Made by a program: the position numbers and the translations under genes
Source of the DNA: Fidelibacterota bacterium
Lineage (GTDB): Bacteria > Bipolaricaulota > Bipolaricaulia > Bipolaricaulales > Bipolaricaulaceae
DNA: 11,436 nt
Direction: 5' to 3'
Assembly (NCBI GenBank): GCA_024277405.1
Contig: JAJRVI010000109.1
Span: forward strand, 1 to 11,436
Shown here: piece by piece, positions 1 to 5,728 of the stretch
Layout: each line of letters starts with the position of its first letter
Position numbering within the stretch: the stretch's first letter is position 1
The notes under the pieces: generated by a model
The model's database searches: none
What the model was told of the DNA's origin: nothing
The model's input: the letters and a program-made list of their open reading frames with translations, nothing else

Positions 1-92
1 CCCAAGACGAGGGAGAAGCCGAGCCACCGAGGCCAATTCCGCAGGGAGGCCCGGAGGAGCTCGACGAAGATGAACCCGGCCCCCCGGATCAC
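1..92 (-). CDS. FtsX-like ABC permease, N-terminal fragment (runs off the window)
   Basis: Only the first 30 codons are present. The reading frame opens with GTG at 92-90, overlapping the TGA stop of the FtsE-like gene (gTGA), which implies translational coupling. The visible peptide has a short hydrophobic start (IRGAGFIFVELLRASLRNW), a basic and aromatic stretch (RNWPRWLG), and then the start of a hydrophobic segment (FSLVLG). This matches the usual FtsX N-terminus, in which an amphipathic ~20-residue cytoplasmic lead precedes the first membrane segment. The assignment rests mainly on position directly after an FtsE-like ATPase. FtsX is the membrane partner of FtsE and in many bacteria controls peptidoglycan hydrolases at the division site. 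Another ABC permease cannot be excluded from so short a piece. Confidence 0.55.
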   Translation of the reverse strand, partial: MIRGAGFIFVELLRASLRNWPRWLGFSLVL

Positions 93-769
93 GCCACCAC
101 CTCCGGCCGGAGTGACAGGACCGTTTCCGCGGGGAACCCGAACCGCTGGGGAAGGGAGGTATCCCGGGAGGTGACCAGGACGGCCACTCCCCCCCTCCGC
201 AGGGAACGCAGTGCCTCGACCACCCGTTCCTGATCCGGGGCGGGGAGATCCCGGAAGGGGTCGTCACACAGGACCACCACCGGATCGTTGCAGATCGCCG
301 CGGCGATGCTCAACACCCGCCGATCCCCATCCCCCAGTTCATAGGCCGGCAGCTCCTTCAGCGGGGAGAGGCCCGTAAGCGAGAGCGCCCTCTCCAGGCC
401 CTCCTCCGCCCGTTCTCCTTCGATCCCCAGCGCCCGAAGCTTGAACCTCAGGTTCTCCTCCACGGTACGGCGGGGGAGGATCACGGGGGGGTAGGGAACG
501 AAACCGATGCGTTCCCGGAGCCGGTATAGCTTCCTCGGGCTCAATCGGAGGATGTTCCGCCCCGCGACGAGGATCTGCCCCCGTGTGGGGAAGAGCTCAC
601 GCATGATGAGCCTCAAAAGGAGCGTTTTCCCGGAGAGGGGCGGGCCGACCACGAACTTGATCTCCTCGCGCAGGAGGGTGAACGAGAGCTCATCAAACAC
701 CGCCACGCCCTCGGGGGTCACGTAGCAGAGCTCGGAAACCTGGACCGCTATGTCGTAGGTCCCCAACAT
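89..769 (-). CDS. ftsE: FtsE-like ABC ATPase with degenerate catalytic motifs
   Basis: 226 residues, the usual FtsE length. Walker A is intact (GPPLSGKT, residues 42-49). The stretch RERIGF...RRTVEEN (86-106) aligns without gaps to the FtsE-type IG.hFQ...RTVYEN region. Other catalytic motifs are altered at the expected spacing: the Q-loop Gln is Tyr93, the signature LSGGEQ is LGDGDR (145-150), the Walker B Glu is Asp170 (VVVLCDDP), and the H-loop His is Arg202 (VTSRD). In the family, FtsE is a cytoplasmic ATPase bound to FtsX. Here ATP binding looks possible but hydrolysis may be weak or absent (inference). I chose ATG 769 because similarity begins just after it; GGGGAG lies immediately upstream, so TTG 766 is an alternative. 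The gene start overlaps the end of prmC by 22 bases, and its stop overlaps the FtsX-like start. Confidence 0.72.
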   Translation of the reverse strand: MLGTYDIAVQVSELCYVTPEGVAVFDELSFTLLREEIKFVVGPPLSGKTLLLRLIMRELFPTRGQILVAGRNILRLSPRKLYRLRERIGFVPYPPVILPRRTVEENLRFKLRALGIEGERAEEGLERALSLTGLSPLKELPAYELGDGDRRVLSIAAAICNDPVVVLCDDPFRDLPAPDQERVVEALRSLRRGGVAVLVTSRDTSLPQRFGFPAETVLSLRPEVVA

Positions 770-1611
770 CTCCCCACCAGGTACCTTTCCCGGCCCCCCA
801 AGTCCTCCTCCACCCGTAGTTCTACCCAATTTGCAACCTCTTTGGCAAATCGTACCAGATTTTCGCCCTGACCGTCACCTATCTCACAGAGGAGCCACCC
901 GCCGCGCACGAGATGTGCCGGGGCCTCACGGAGTATCCTCCGCAGGATCTCCTCGCCCGCGGCCCCCCCGTCCAGGGCCACCCGGGGCTCGTGCCGGGAG
1001 ACCTCGGGGGGCAAGTGCCCAATCCCCTCCGAGGGCACGTAGGGAGGATTGGCCACGACGAGGGAAAAGCGTTCGGGCACGTGCTGGAAGAGATCGGAGA
1101 CGCGGAACTCCACCCGATCCGCTACCCCCAGGCGCTGGGCGTTCTCCCACGCACACCTGAGGCTCCACTCCGAGACATCCACCGCCACCACCCGGATGTC
1201 CCTCCGCGCCCGGGCGATGGCGATGGCCAGGGCCCCCGAGCCGGTCCCCATGTCGAGGGCCAAGCTGCCCGGGGGCAAATCCCGTGCCACCTCCACGGCC
1301 CGCTCGGCCAACCCCTCGGTCTCGGGGCGCGGGATGAACACCCCGGGGCGCACGCAGAGCACGAAATCCAGGAAGCCCACCCAGCCGAGGAGGTAGGGGA
1401 GGGGGAACCGTCGGAGGCGCTTTTCGAGCAACGCCATGAGGAGCTCCCGCTGGCCGTGGTCGAGCTCCCCATCGCCGGGCAACACCGCGGCGGGTTCCGT
1501 TCCCAGGACGTGGGACACGATCAGGAGCGACTCCCGATGGGCGTCCTCTATACCGGCCTCCGCGAGCCTCGTCCGGAGGAAACGGATGGCTTGAGCGATC
1601 CGTCCCGGCAC
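748..1611 (-). CDS. prmC: Peptide chain release factor N5-glutamine methyltransferase PrmC
   Basis: 287 residues from GTG 1611, close to the family norm. PrmC transfers a methyl group from S-adenosylmethionine to the glutamine of the GGQ motif in release factors RF1 and RF2. An N-terminal helical substrate-binding region (about 1-80) is followed by IPRPETEGL (93-101), where PrmC proteins carry the conserved RPETE. Next come the SAM-binding loop LDMGTGSGA (119-127), VVAVDVS (141-147), and the catalytic NPPY (188-191), which binds the target glutamine. The frame stays open far upstream, antisense to the lipoprotein gene, but similarity starts at 1611. A weak AGGG lies just before this GTG. The 3' end overlaps the FtsE-like gene, so this appears to be the first gene of that operon. 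No key residue is missing. Confidence 0.93.
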   Translation of the reverse strand: MPGRIAQAIRFLRTRLAEAGIEDAHRESLLIVSHVLGTEPAAVLPGDGELDHGQRELLMALLEKRLRRFPLPYLLGWVGFLDFVLCVRPGVFIPRPETEGLAERAVEVARDLPPGSLALDMGTGSGALAIAIARARRDIRVVAVDVSEWSLRCAWENAQRLGVADRVEFRVSDLFQHVPERFSLVVANPPYVPSEGIGHLPPEVSRHEPRVALDGGAAGEEILRRILREAPAHLVRGGWLLCEIGDGQGENLVRFAKEVANWVELRVEEDLGGRERYLVGRCWGPTT

Positions 1612-1639
1612 AGTACCCTGGCACAACGGGGATCGGTGC

Positions 1640-1668
1640 AAGTTTCCCCCGCGGCATTGCGCTGTCAA
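1640..1668 (-). promoter_or_regulatory. Possible promoter for prmC
   Basis: On the minus strand a perfect TTGACA (1668-1663) is followed after 17 bases by AAACTT (1645-1640), a poor -10 element. It is placed correctly for a transcript starting near 1633, about 20 bases before the prmC start. The perfect -35 box supports it; the -10 box does not. Confidence 0.35.
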
Positions 1669-1687
1669 GGGATAGACTTTGTATAAT
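1657..1687 (+). promoter_or_regulatory. Promoter for the lipoprotein-ispD operon
   Basis: A perfect -10 box TATAAT lies at 1682-1687. The best upstream -35 candidate is TTGCGC (1657-1662) with a rather long 19-base spacer. The start of transcription would be near 1694, giving a leader of only about 17 bases that holds just the AAGGAGG ribosome binding site (1700-1706). The region overlaps the proposed divergent prmC promoter, so the two may compete. Confidence 0.55.
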
Positions 1688-1710
1688 TTAAAAAGCTCCA
1701 AGGAGGCACG

Positions 1711-2223
1711 GTGAAGAAAGGGATGCTTTGGATATTCGTCGGCCTCGGCGCCGTGGGACTCGTGTTGGGGCTCGGCGGGTGTGGCTTCCTCTTCCCGAAG
1801 CAGGAGCCGGTACACTTCTACATGCCGGCCCTCTCCCCGGACGGAACGAAGCTCGTGTATCTCGACCAGGGCGAGGACAGTTACGAGATCTTCCTCATGG
1901 ACCTCACCACGGGGGAGGAACGCCAGCTCACCCGTAACGCCTTCAACGAGATGTACCTCTCCTGGTCCCCGGACGGGAAGAAGATCGTCTACATGGCCGC
2001 GCAGGAGAAGAACAACCTCGACATCTTCGTCCTGGACGTCGAGACCGGGGAGGTGTTCCGCCTCACCACCGATAAGGCCACCGATGTGAATCCCAACTGG
2101 TCCGCGTCCGGAAAGATCGTGTTCAACTCGAACCGCGACGGCGAGTGGGCGGTCTACGTGATCAACCCCGACGGGACCGATCTGAAACGCCTCACCCCCT
2201 CTCGCCCCAAAGAGGAGAAGTGA
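1711..2223 (+). CDS. Short lipoprotein with TolB/WD40-type (PD40) beta-propeller repeats
   Basis: 170 residues starting at GTG 1711, with AAGGAGG four bases upstream. A lipoprotein signal is clear: KK at 2-3, a hydrophobic core, and lipobox LGGC ending at Cys24, so the mature protein should be anchored in a membrane outside the cytoplasm. After it come three PD40-like repeats: ALSPDGTKLVY (40-50), SWSPDGKKIVY (84-94) and NWSASGKIVF (129-138), each followed by a strand ending in a D..TG..RQLT-like turn. TolB and related proteins normally carry five to seven such blades. Three is too few to close a propeller, so the protein may form multimers or be a shortened relative. The specific function is not recognisable. 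It is translationally coupled to ispD, though no functional link is known. Confidence 0.8.
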   Translation: MKKGMLWIFVGLGAVGLVLGLGGCGFLFPKQEPVHFYMPALSPDGTKLVYLDQGEDSYEIFLMDLTTGEERQLTRNAFNEMYLSWSPDGKKIVYMAAQEKNNLDIFVLDVETGEVFRLTTDKATDVNPNWSASGKIVFNSNRDGEWAVYVINPDGTDLKRLTPSRPKEEK

Positions 2224-2909
2224 ATCATCGCTATCCCAAGGCCTCCGGGGTGATCCTCGCCGCGGGGCGGGGCGAGCGCCTCGGGGCCCCCACCAACAAG
2301 GCCCTGGTGGAGCTCGCGGGGAGATCCCTGGTGCGCTGGTCCGCGGAGGCCTTCGCCGCATCCCGGGCCGTCGTCGAGATCGTGGCCGTCGCGCGCCCGG
2401 GTGAGGAGGCCGTGGTGGAGAGGATACTGGATGGCCTCGGGCTCCCGTGGAGGGTGGTGCCGGGGGGCGAACGCCGTCAAGATTCCTCCCTCGCGGGGAT
2501 CAGGGCCGCCACGGGAGAGTACGTCCTCATACACGATGCCGCTCGTCCCCTGGTGAAACCGAACCTAATCCGCAGGGTGCTCGAGGCGGCCGTCCGCCAT
2601 GGGGCCGCGGTCCCGGTGATCCCGGTACGCGATACCCTCCGCTACGCCGTGGACGGTTTCCTCCGGGACGGGGGCCCGGACCGCACGGACCTGTACGCCG
2701 TTCAAACCCCCCAGGGATTTCGGCGGGAGCTGATCCAAGCGGCGTTGGAGGACGCATCTCGGAGGGGATTCCCTTTGACCGACGACGCGGGGGCGATACT
2801 CGCCCGGGGAGGACGGGTGGCCGCGGTCCCGGGCGACATCAGCAACCTCAAGATCACTTACCCCGAGGATCTAGAGCTAGCCCGCGCCATCCTCGCGTCC
2901 CGGGGATGA
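2220..2909 (+). CDS. ispD: 2-C-methyl-D-erythritol 4-phosphate cytidylyltransferase
   Basis: 229 residues, typical for IspD. The enzyme joins CTP and 2-C-methyl-D-erythritol 4-phosphate to give CDP-methylerythritol in the MEP pathway to isoprenoids. Visible motifs are the nucleotide-binding GVILAAGRGERLG (10-22), including Arg20, and Lys27 in TNKAL. The pair matches the catalytic Arg20 and Lys27 of E. coli IspD, although the usual PK is NK here. Further motifs are GGERRQDSS (82-90), HDAARP (105-110), VQTPQGF (161-167), LTDDAG (186-191) and GDISNLKIT (205-213). The start is GTG 2220, overlapping the stop of the lipoprotein gene, with AGAGGAG at 2211-2217. No ispF is adjacent. The last 33 bases overlap the 3' end of the Mut7-C gene on the other strand. 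Confidence 0.95.
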   Translation: MNHRYPKASGVILAAGRGERLGAPTNKALVELAGRSLVRWSAEAFAASRAVVEIVAVARPGEEAVVERILDGLGLPWRVVPGGERRQDSSLAGIRAATGEYVLIHDAARPLVKPNLIRRVLEAAVRHGAAVPVIPVRDTLRYAVDGFLRDGGPDRTDLYAVQTPQGFRRELIQAALEDASRRGFPLTDDAGAILARGGRVAAVPGDISNLKITYPEDLELARAILASRG

Positions 2910-3662
2910 ACCTCCCCCCGGATGTCCGGTCAGGATGTGCTCGACCGTCTCCCTCAGCCGTCGATAGTGGGTGCCCGGCCAGTAGAGCTTCCCGCACGAT
3001 CGGCACCGGGAGTATTCCTCGAGCCAAGCGGCGGTGCGAGGCGGGATCTCCCCCAACACCTCCTCCTTGGACACCCGCTCCAGGGAGCCGTTGCACACGG
3101 GGCAGCGGGTGAATGGCCGCACCTCACCCCAGAGATCGAAGCGCCTCAACACCTCCCGGGCCTGCTCCACCGCCCCATCGGCCCGCACGTAATAACCATG
3201 GGAGAGGCCCCCGTGTTTCAGGAGATGGCGATCCCGGGTGAGGAGAACCCTCCCCTCTTCCCGGGAAATCCGCACGAGCTCTTCGTCCGCGGGATCGGGA
3301 GGCTGTACCACGTCGATCCCGAGCAGCCTCAGGAGACGCACCAGTTTTCCCAGGTGCACATCGGCCACGAACCGGGGGCGCCGCAGGGGCCGGGGACGCA
3401 ACGGGGAGACGCCGGAGATGTCCAGGCTCTCGAAGACCGGATAGACCGCGACGCGATCCCCATCCCGTAAGTGGTACGAGAAATCCACGGGTTCCCCGTT
3501 CACCACGATCAGGTCCACCTCCACATGCGGCACCCCCAGCGCCTCGATGGCGTCCTTCACCGTGGGGAACCCGAAGAATTCGTATTCGATGTCCCGGAAC
3601 CTCCGTTCGCGGGGCAGGAAATCGTTGAGCTCCGCGTAGAATCGGAACGTCGCCTTTCCCAT
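2877..3662 (-). CDS. Mut7-C RNase domain protein with N-terminal ubiquitin-like (ThiS/MoaD-type) domain
   Basis: 261 residues from ATG 3662, with AAGGA just upstream. Residues 1-82 look like the Mut7-C ubiquitin-like domain, a beta-grasp fold (FRFYAELNDFLP..., LIVVNGEPVDFSY, DGDRVAVYPVF). Residues 97-245 form the Mut7-C RNase domain (DUF82/COG1656, PIN-like). It has the acidic FVADVHLGKL (98-107, Asp101) and LLTRDRHLL (140-148, Asp144), followed by a zinc-ribbon-like CPVC (187-190) and CRSC (220-223). The family is widespread in bacteria and archaea and is thought to be a metal-dependent ribonuclease; no bacterial substrate is firmly known to me. The glycine-rich tail (247-261) lies in the overlap with ispD and may be neutral extension. 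It stands alone on this strand. Confidence 0.88.
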   Translation of the reverse strand: MGKATFRFYAELNDFLPRERRFRDIEYEFFGFPTVKDAIEALGVPHVEVDLIVVNGEPVDFSYHLRDGDRVAVYPVFESLDISGVSPLRPRPLRRPRFVADVHLGKLVRLLRLLGIDVVQPPDPADEELVRISREEGRVLLTRDRHLLKHGGLSHGYYVRADGAVEQAREVLRRFDLWGEVRPFTRCPVCNGSLERVSKEEVLGEIPPRTAAWLEEYSRCRSCGKLYWPGTHYRRLRETVEHILTGHPGGGSSPGREDGAG

Positions 3663-3722
3663 CGTCCTTGGATTTTAACGGCCGACGCACATGCCCCATA
3701 TTCCACGAAAAATCCACATCTC

Positions 3723-3753
3723 TTACACTGGACCTCGATGGAGGGAAGTGTAA
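3723..3753. promoter_or_regulatory. Palindrome upstream of the protease gene (possible operator)
   Basis: Perfect 7-base arms TTACACT (3723-3729) and AGTGTAA (3747-3753) are separated by 17 bases. A second short pair, CCTC (3733-3736) and GAGG (3741-3744), lies inside around almost the same centre. TACACT (3724-3729) could serve as a weak -10 box, putting the start of transcription near the centre, where a bound repressor would block it. The site lies 51 bases before the protease ATG, in the only sizeable gap between the divergent Mut7-C and protease genes. It is not the known CIRCE element, whose arms and spacing differ. Operator function is inferred. Confidence 0.45.
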
Positions 3754-3804
3754 CCTCTCTCACGAAGAGAATCCCCACATCGAAAGGCAGCGAAGGAGGT
3801 AACC

Positions 3805-5226
3805 ATGCGTAGGTGGGTGACGATAGGGATGTTCCTGGCCCTGCTGGTCGGGACGACCTTGGCGGCCTGGGCCCAGGCGGACGTCCAGGAGTCCATCGCC
3901 GCCTCGGGCCAAGCGGCCATCCACGCCGCCATCGACCGCGTGGCCCCCGCGGTGGTCCGGGTCGAGGCGGTGACCAAGCAGTCCTACCCCTGGGAGAAAT
4001 TCGATTGGTTCTGGCGCTTCTTCGGTGAGCCCCCGCTCCCCGAACGCAAGGTAACCTCCCTGGGGTCGGGATTCGTGATCGAGTTCGGGGGCAAAAAATA
4101 CGTACTCACCAACAACCACGTCGTCGATGAGGCCGAGGAGGTGCGGGTGATTTCCCAAGACGGGAAGGTCCGCCGGGCCCAAATCCTGGGGACCGACGAG
4201 ATGCTGGACGTGGCGGTCCTCGAGGTGGAAGGCGCCGATGAACTTCCCGCGGCCCCTATCGGGGACTCCGATGCCCTGCGGGTGGGCGACTGGGTGATCG
4301 CCATCGGGAACCCGTTGGGGTTCGACTACACCGTGACCCTGGGGATCGTCTCGGCCCTGAACCGCGACGTCCCCCGGCCCGACGACCGGGGGTACTTCCG
4401 ACGCATGATCCAAACCGACGCCGCCATCAATCCCGGGAACTCCGGGGGCCCCTTGGTCAACGCTAACGGGGAAGTGGTGGGGATGAACACCCTCATCGCC
4501 CGCATGAGCTCCCAGGGGATCGCCATCGAGGGGATCAACTTCGCCGTGCCCATCAACGAGATCATGCGGGTCCTTCCCCAGCTCATCTCCAAGGGCGCCG
4601 TGACCCGGGCCTGGCTCGGCGTCTATATCCAGGACCTCACCCCTCAGCTCGCGGCGCAGTTCGGCGTGGAGCCCGGGTCCGGGGTGCTGGTCTCCGATGT
4701 GATCCCCGGGAGCCCCGCGGAGAAGGCCGGTATCCAGCGCGGCGATATCATCACCGCGGTCGATGGCAAATCGGTCCACAACACGAACGAGCTCCAGCTC
4801 GAGATCATGTACCGCCGCCCAGGGGACCGGGTTACCGTGGAGCTCCTCCGCGAGGGGAAAGAGCTCACGGTACAGGTGGAATTGGGGATCCGTCCCACGC
4901 AGGAAGAGCTCGCCCGGATGACCCCGGGCGAAGGCCCCCAACAGGAGGAGTACTTCGGCATGGTGCTCCGTGAGCTCACCCCGGAACTGGCACGGCAGTA
5001 CCGGGTTCCCGCCGGGGTCGAAGGGCTCCTCGTCGTCTCGGTGCGCGATGGCTCACGGGCGGATTGGGCCGGGGTCGCGAAGGGCGATGTGATCATCGAG
5101 GTGAACCGCAAGCCCGTGCGAAGCCTGGCGGAATGGAAGGAGATCATCGAGTCCCTCCCCTCCGACGCCGACATCCTCCTCACGGTGGTGCGGGAGGGAA
5201 GGACGCTCTTCTTGGTGCTTCCCTGA
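3805..5226 (+). CDS. DegP/HtrA-like periplasmic serine protease, two PDZ domains
   Basis: 473 residues from ATG 3805, with AAGGAGGT at 3793-3800. A signal peptide (RR at 2-3, hydrophobic 5-21, AWA ending at 23) indicates export. The trypsin-like domain carries the full catalytic triad: His105 in TNNHVV, Asp135 in MLDVAVLEV and Ser213 in GNSGGPL. PDZ1 spans about 269-362 (LGVYIQDLTP..., GSPAEKAGIQRGDII) and PDZ2 about 384-470 (FGMVLRELTP..., DGSRADWAGVAKGDVII). HtrA proteases degrade misfolded or damaged exported proteins, with PDZ domains recognising hydrophobic C-termini. The order protease-PDZ-PDZ is that of DegP/DegQ rather than the single-PDZ DegS. The insertion around 61-80 (YPWEKFDWFWRFFGEPP) matches the aromatic LA-loop region of the family. 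A palindrome upstream may control it, and tRNA genes follow within 35 bases. Confidence 0.94.
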   Translation: MRRWVTIGMFLALLVGTTLAAWAQADVQESIAASGQAAIHAAIDRVAPAVVRVEAVTKQSYPWEKFDWFWRFFGEPPLPERKVTSLGSGFVIEFGGKKYVLTNNHVVDEAEEVRVISQDGKVRRAQILGTDEMLDVAVLEVEGADELPAAPIGDSDALRVGDWVIAIGNPLGFDYTVTLGIVSALNRDVPRPDDRGYFRRMIQTDAAINPGNSGGPLVNANGEVVGMNTLIARMSSQGIAIEGINFAVPINEIMRVLPQLISKGAVTRAWLGVYIQDLTPQLAAQFGVEPGSGVLVSDVIPGSPAEKAGIQRGDIITAVDGKSVHNTNELQLEIMYRRPGDRVTVELLREGKELTVQVELGIRPTQEELARMTPGEGPQQEEYFGMVLRELTPELARQYRVPAGVEGLLVVSVRDGSRADWAGVAKGDVIIEVNRKPVRSLAEWKEIIESLPSDADILLTVVREGRTLFLVLP

Positions 5227-5248
5227 ACCGGCGGGGCCCGGGTATAAT
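5219..5248 (+). promoter_or_regulatory. Probable promoter of the tRNA cluster
   Basis: A perfect TATAAT lies at 5243-5248, 12 bases before the first base of tRNA-Pro. A weak -35 match, TTCCCT (5219-5224), sits 18 bases upstream and overlaps the end of the protease gene. Transcription starting near 5255 would leave a leader of only a few bases, as is usual for tRNA operons. Confidence 0.6.
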
Positions 5249-5260
5249 TGGGGAGGCGGT

Positions 5261-5338
5261 CGGAGAGTAGCGCAGCCTGGTTAGCGCGCAGCGTTCGGGA
5301 CGCTGAGGTCGCCGGTTCGAATCCGGCCTCTCCGACCA
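5261..5338 (+). tRNA. tRNA-Pro (anticodon CGG), CCA encoded
   Basis: A full cloverleaf of 78 bases can be drawn. The acceptor stem is CGGAGAG with CTCTCCG, followed by discriminator A and an encoded CCA. The D-arm is GCGC/GCGC, the anticodon stem CAGCG/CGCTG with loop TTCGGGA, and the T-stem GCCGG/CCGGC with loop TTCGAAT. All stems pair perfectly. The anticodon CGG reads CCG, a proline codon. It is the first gene of a five-tRNA cluster. Confidence 0.96.
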
Positions 5339-5349
5339 GTTTCCCCTGA

Positions 5350-5423
5350 GCGGGTATAGCTCAATGGTAGAGCGCTGGCCTTCCAAGCCAGTGACGCGGG
5401 TTCGATTCCCGCTACCCGCTCCA
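5350..5423 (+). tRNA. tRNA-Gly (anticodon TCC), CCA encoded
   Basis: 74 bases. The acceptor stem is GCGGGTA/TACCCGC, then discriminator T and an encoded CCA. The D-arm is GCTC/GAGC, the anticodon stem CTGGC/GCCAG with loop CTTCCAA, and the T-stem GCGGG/CCCGC with loop TTCGATT. The anticodon TCC reads GGA and GGG glycine codons. It lies 11 bases after tRNA-Pro, so the two are probably cut from one transcript. Confidence 0.96.
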
Positions 5424-5426
5424 GGA

Positions 5427-5502
5427 CCGTGACGGGTGATATGTGATCGGTGGTGAGATCCATGTTAGGTTCTCATCACGCATTGCCGGTCACCCATCAC
5501 GG
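5427..5502 (+). repeat. Heptad-built inverted repeat A between tRNA-Gly and tRNA-Arg(TCT)
   Basis: A 76-base imperfect hairpin fills almost the whole gap. The outer stem 5427-5439 pairs with 5490-5502 (12 of 13 positions). The inner stem 5450-5458 pairs with 5471-5479 (nine pairs, one G-U). They share one centre, with two 10-base internal-loop strands in register and a 12-base end loop. The left arm is four consecutive 7-base units starting at 5429 (GTGACGG, GTGATAT, GTGATCG, GTGGTGA). The right arm carries the opposite-strand kind (TCTCATC, ACGCATT, GCCGGTC, ACCCATC). No T-run follows, so it does not look like an intrinsic terminator. The element is related to repeat B. Confidence 0.8.
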
Positions 5503-5507
5503 GAATT

Positions 5508-5581
5508 GCGCCCGTAGCTCAACGGGAGAGAGCAGCGGCCTTCTAAGCCGCAGGTTGGGGGTTCGAGTCCTCCCGGGCGCG
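5508..5581 (+). tRNA. tRNA-Arg (anticodon TCT), no encoded CCA
   Basis: 74 bases. The acceptor stem is GCGCCCG/CGGGCGC with discriminator G. The D-arm is GCTC/GAGC, the anticodon stem GCGGC/GCCGC with loop CTTCTAA, and the T-stem GGGGG/CCTCC (one G-U) with loop TTCGAGT. The anticodon TCT reads AGA and AGG arginine codons. GTAG follows the discriminator, so CCA must be added by the nucleotidyltransferase, unlike in the Pro, Gly and His genes. The sequence is about 89% identical (66 of 74) to the second tRNA-Arg at 5729-5802. Confidence 0.95.
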
Positions 5582-5584
5582 GTA

Positions 5585-5660
5585 GAGGAGCGTAGCTCAA
5601 CGGCAGAGCACCGCGCTGTGGACGCGGTGGTTGCGGGTTCGAGTCCCGTCGCTCCTCCCA
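5585..5660 (+). tRNA. tRNA-His (anticodon GTG), CCA encoded
   Basis: 76 bases including the G at position -1 (5585) that pairs with C73, the identity mark of tRNA-His. The acceptor stem is AGGAGCG/CGCTCCT, then C73 and an encoded CCA. The D-arm is GCTC/GAGC, the anticodon stem CCGCG/CGCGG with loop CTGTGGA, and the T-stem GCGGG/CCCGT with one G-U pair. The anticodon GTG reads histidine codons. Only three bases separate it from the preceding tRNA-Arg. Confidence 0.96.
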
Positions 5661-5663
5661 AAA

Positions 5664-5715
5664 GGGTGATGCGTGATGGGTTCTCTGAAGTTTGATTTCC
5701 CATCGCGCATTACCC
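5664..5715 (+). repeat. Heptad-built inverted repeat B between tRNA-His and tRNA-Arg(TCG)
   Basis: Arms 5664-5680 and 5699-5715 form a continuous 17-base-pair stem around an 18-base loop. Fifteen pairs are Watson-Crick, and the other two (5668/5711 and 5674/5705) are G-U. The left arm is made of GTGATGC and GTGATGG units, and the right arm mirrors them. The right arm and the ATCACGG that follows closely match the right arm of repeat A. B lacks the outermost left heptad of A, where tRNA-His ends. No T-run follows, so a terminator is unlikely. Both repeats end 6-7 bases before a tRNA-Arg gene. Confidence 0.85.
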
Positions 5716-5728
5716 ATCACGGAAAGTT

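Noticed and set aside
1612..2361. Long minus-strand open frame extending prmC upstream through the lipoprotein gene
   Set aside because: It has no family similarity before residue 1 of PrmC, is antisense to a well-supported gene, and reflects high GC giving few stops.
3663..3722. Promoter for the Mut7-C gene from TAAAAT on the minus strand just before its start
   Set aside because: It lies only 12 bases from the ATG, which would leave no room for a leader with the ribosome binding site, and no -35 box fits.
3760..4941. Minus-strand open frame of 393 codons opposite the HtrA protease
   Set aside because: Rich in His, Gly, Pro and Asp with no domain pattern; it mirrors codon bias of the protease gene and has no ribosome binding site.
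5427..5728. Possible CRISPR array from repeated GTGATGG/CCCATCAC units
   Set aside because: The units are 7 bases long, arranged as inverted arms of two hairpins, with no regular 20-40 base spacers and no cas genes.
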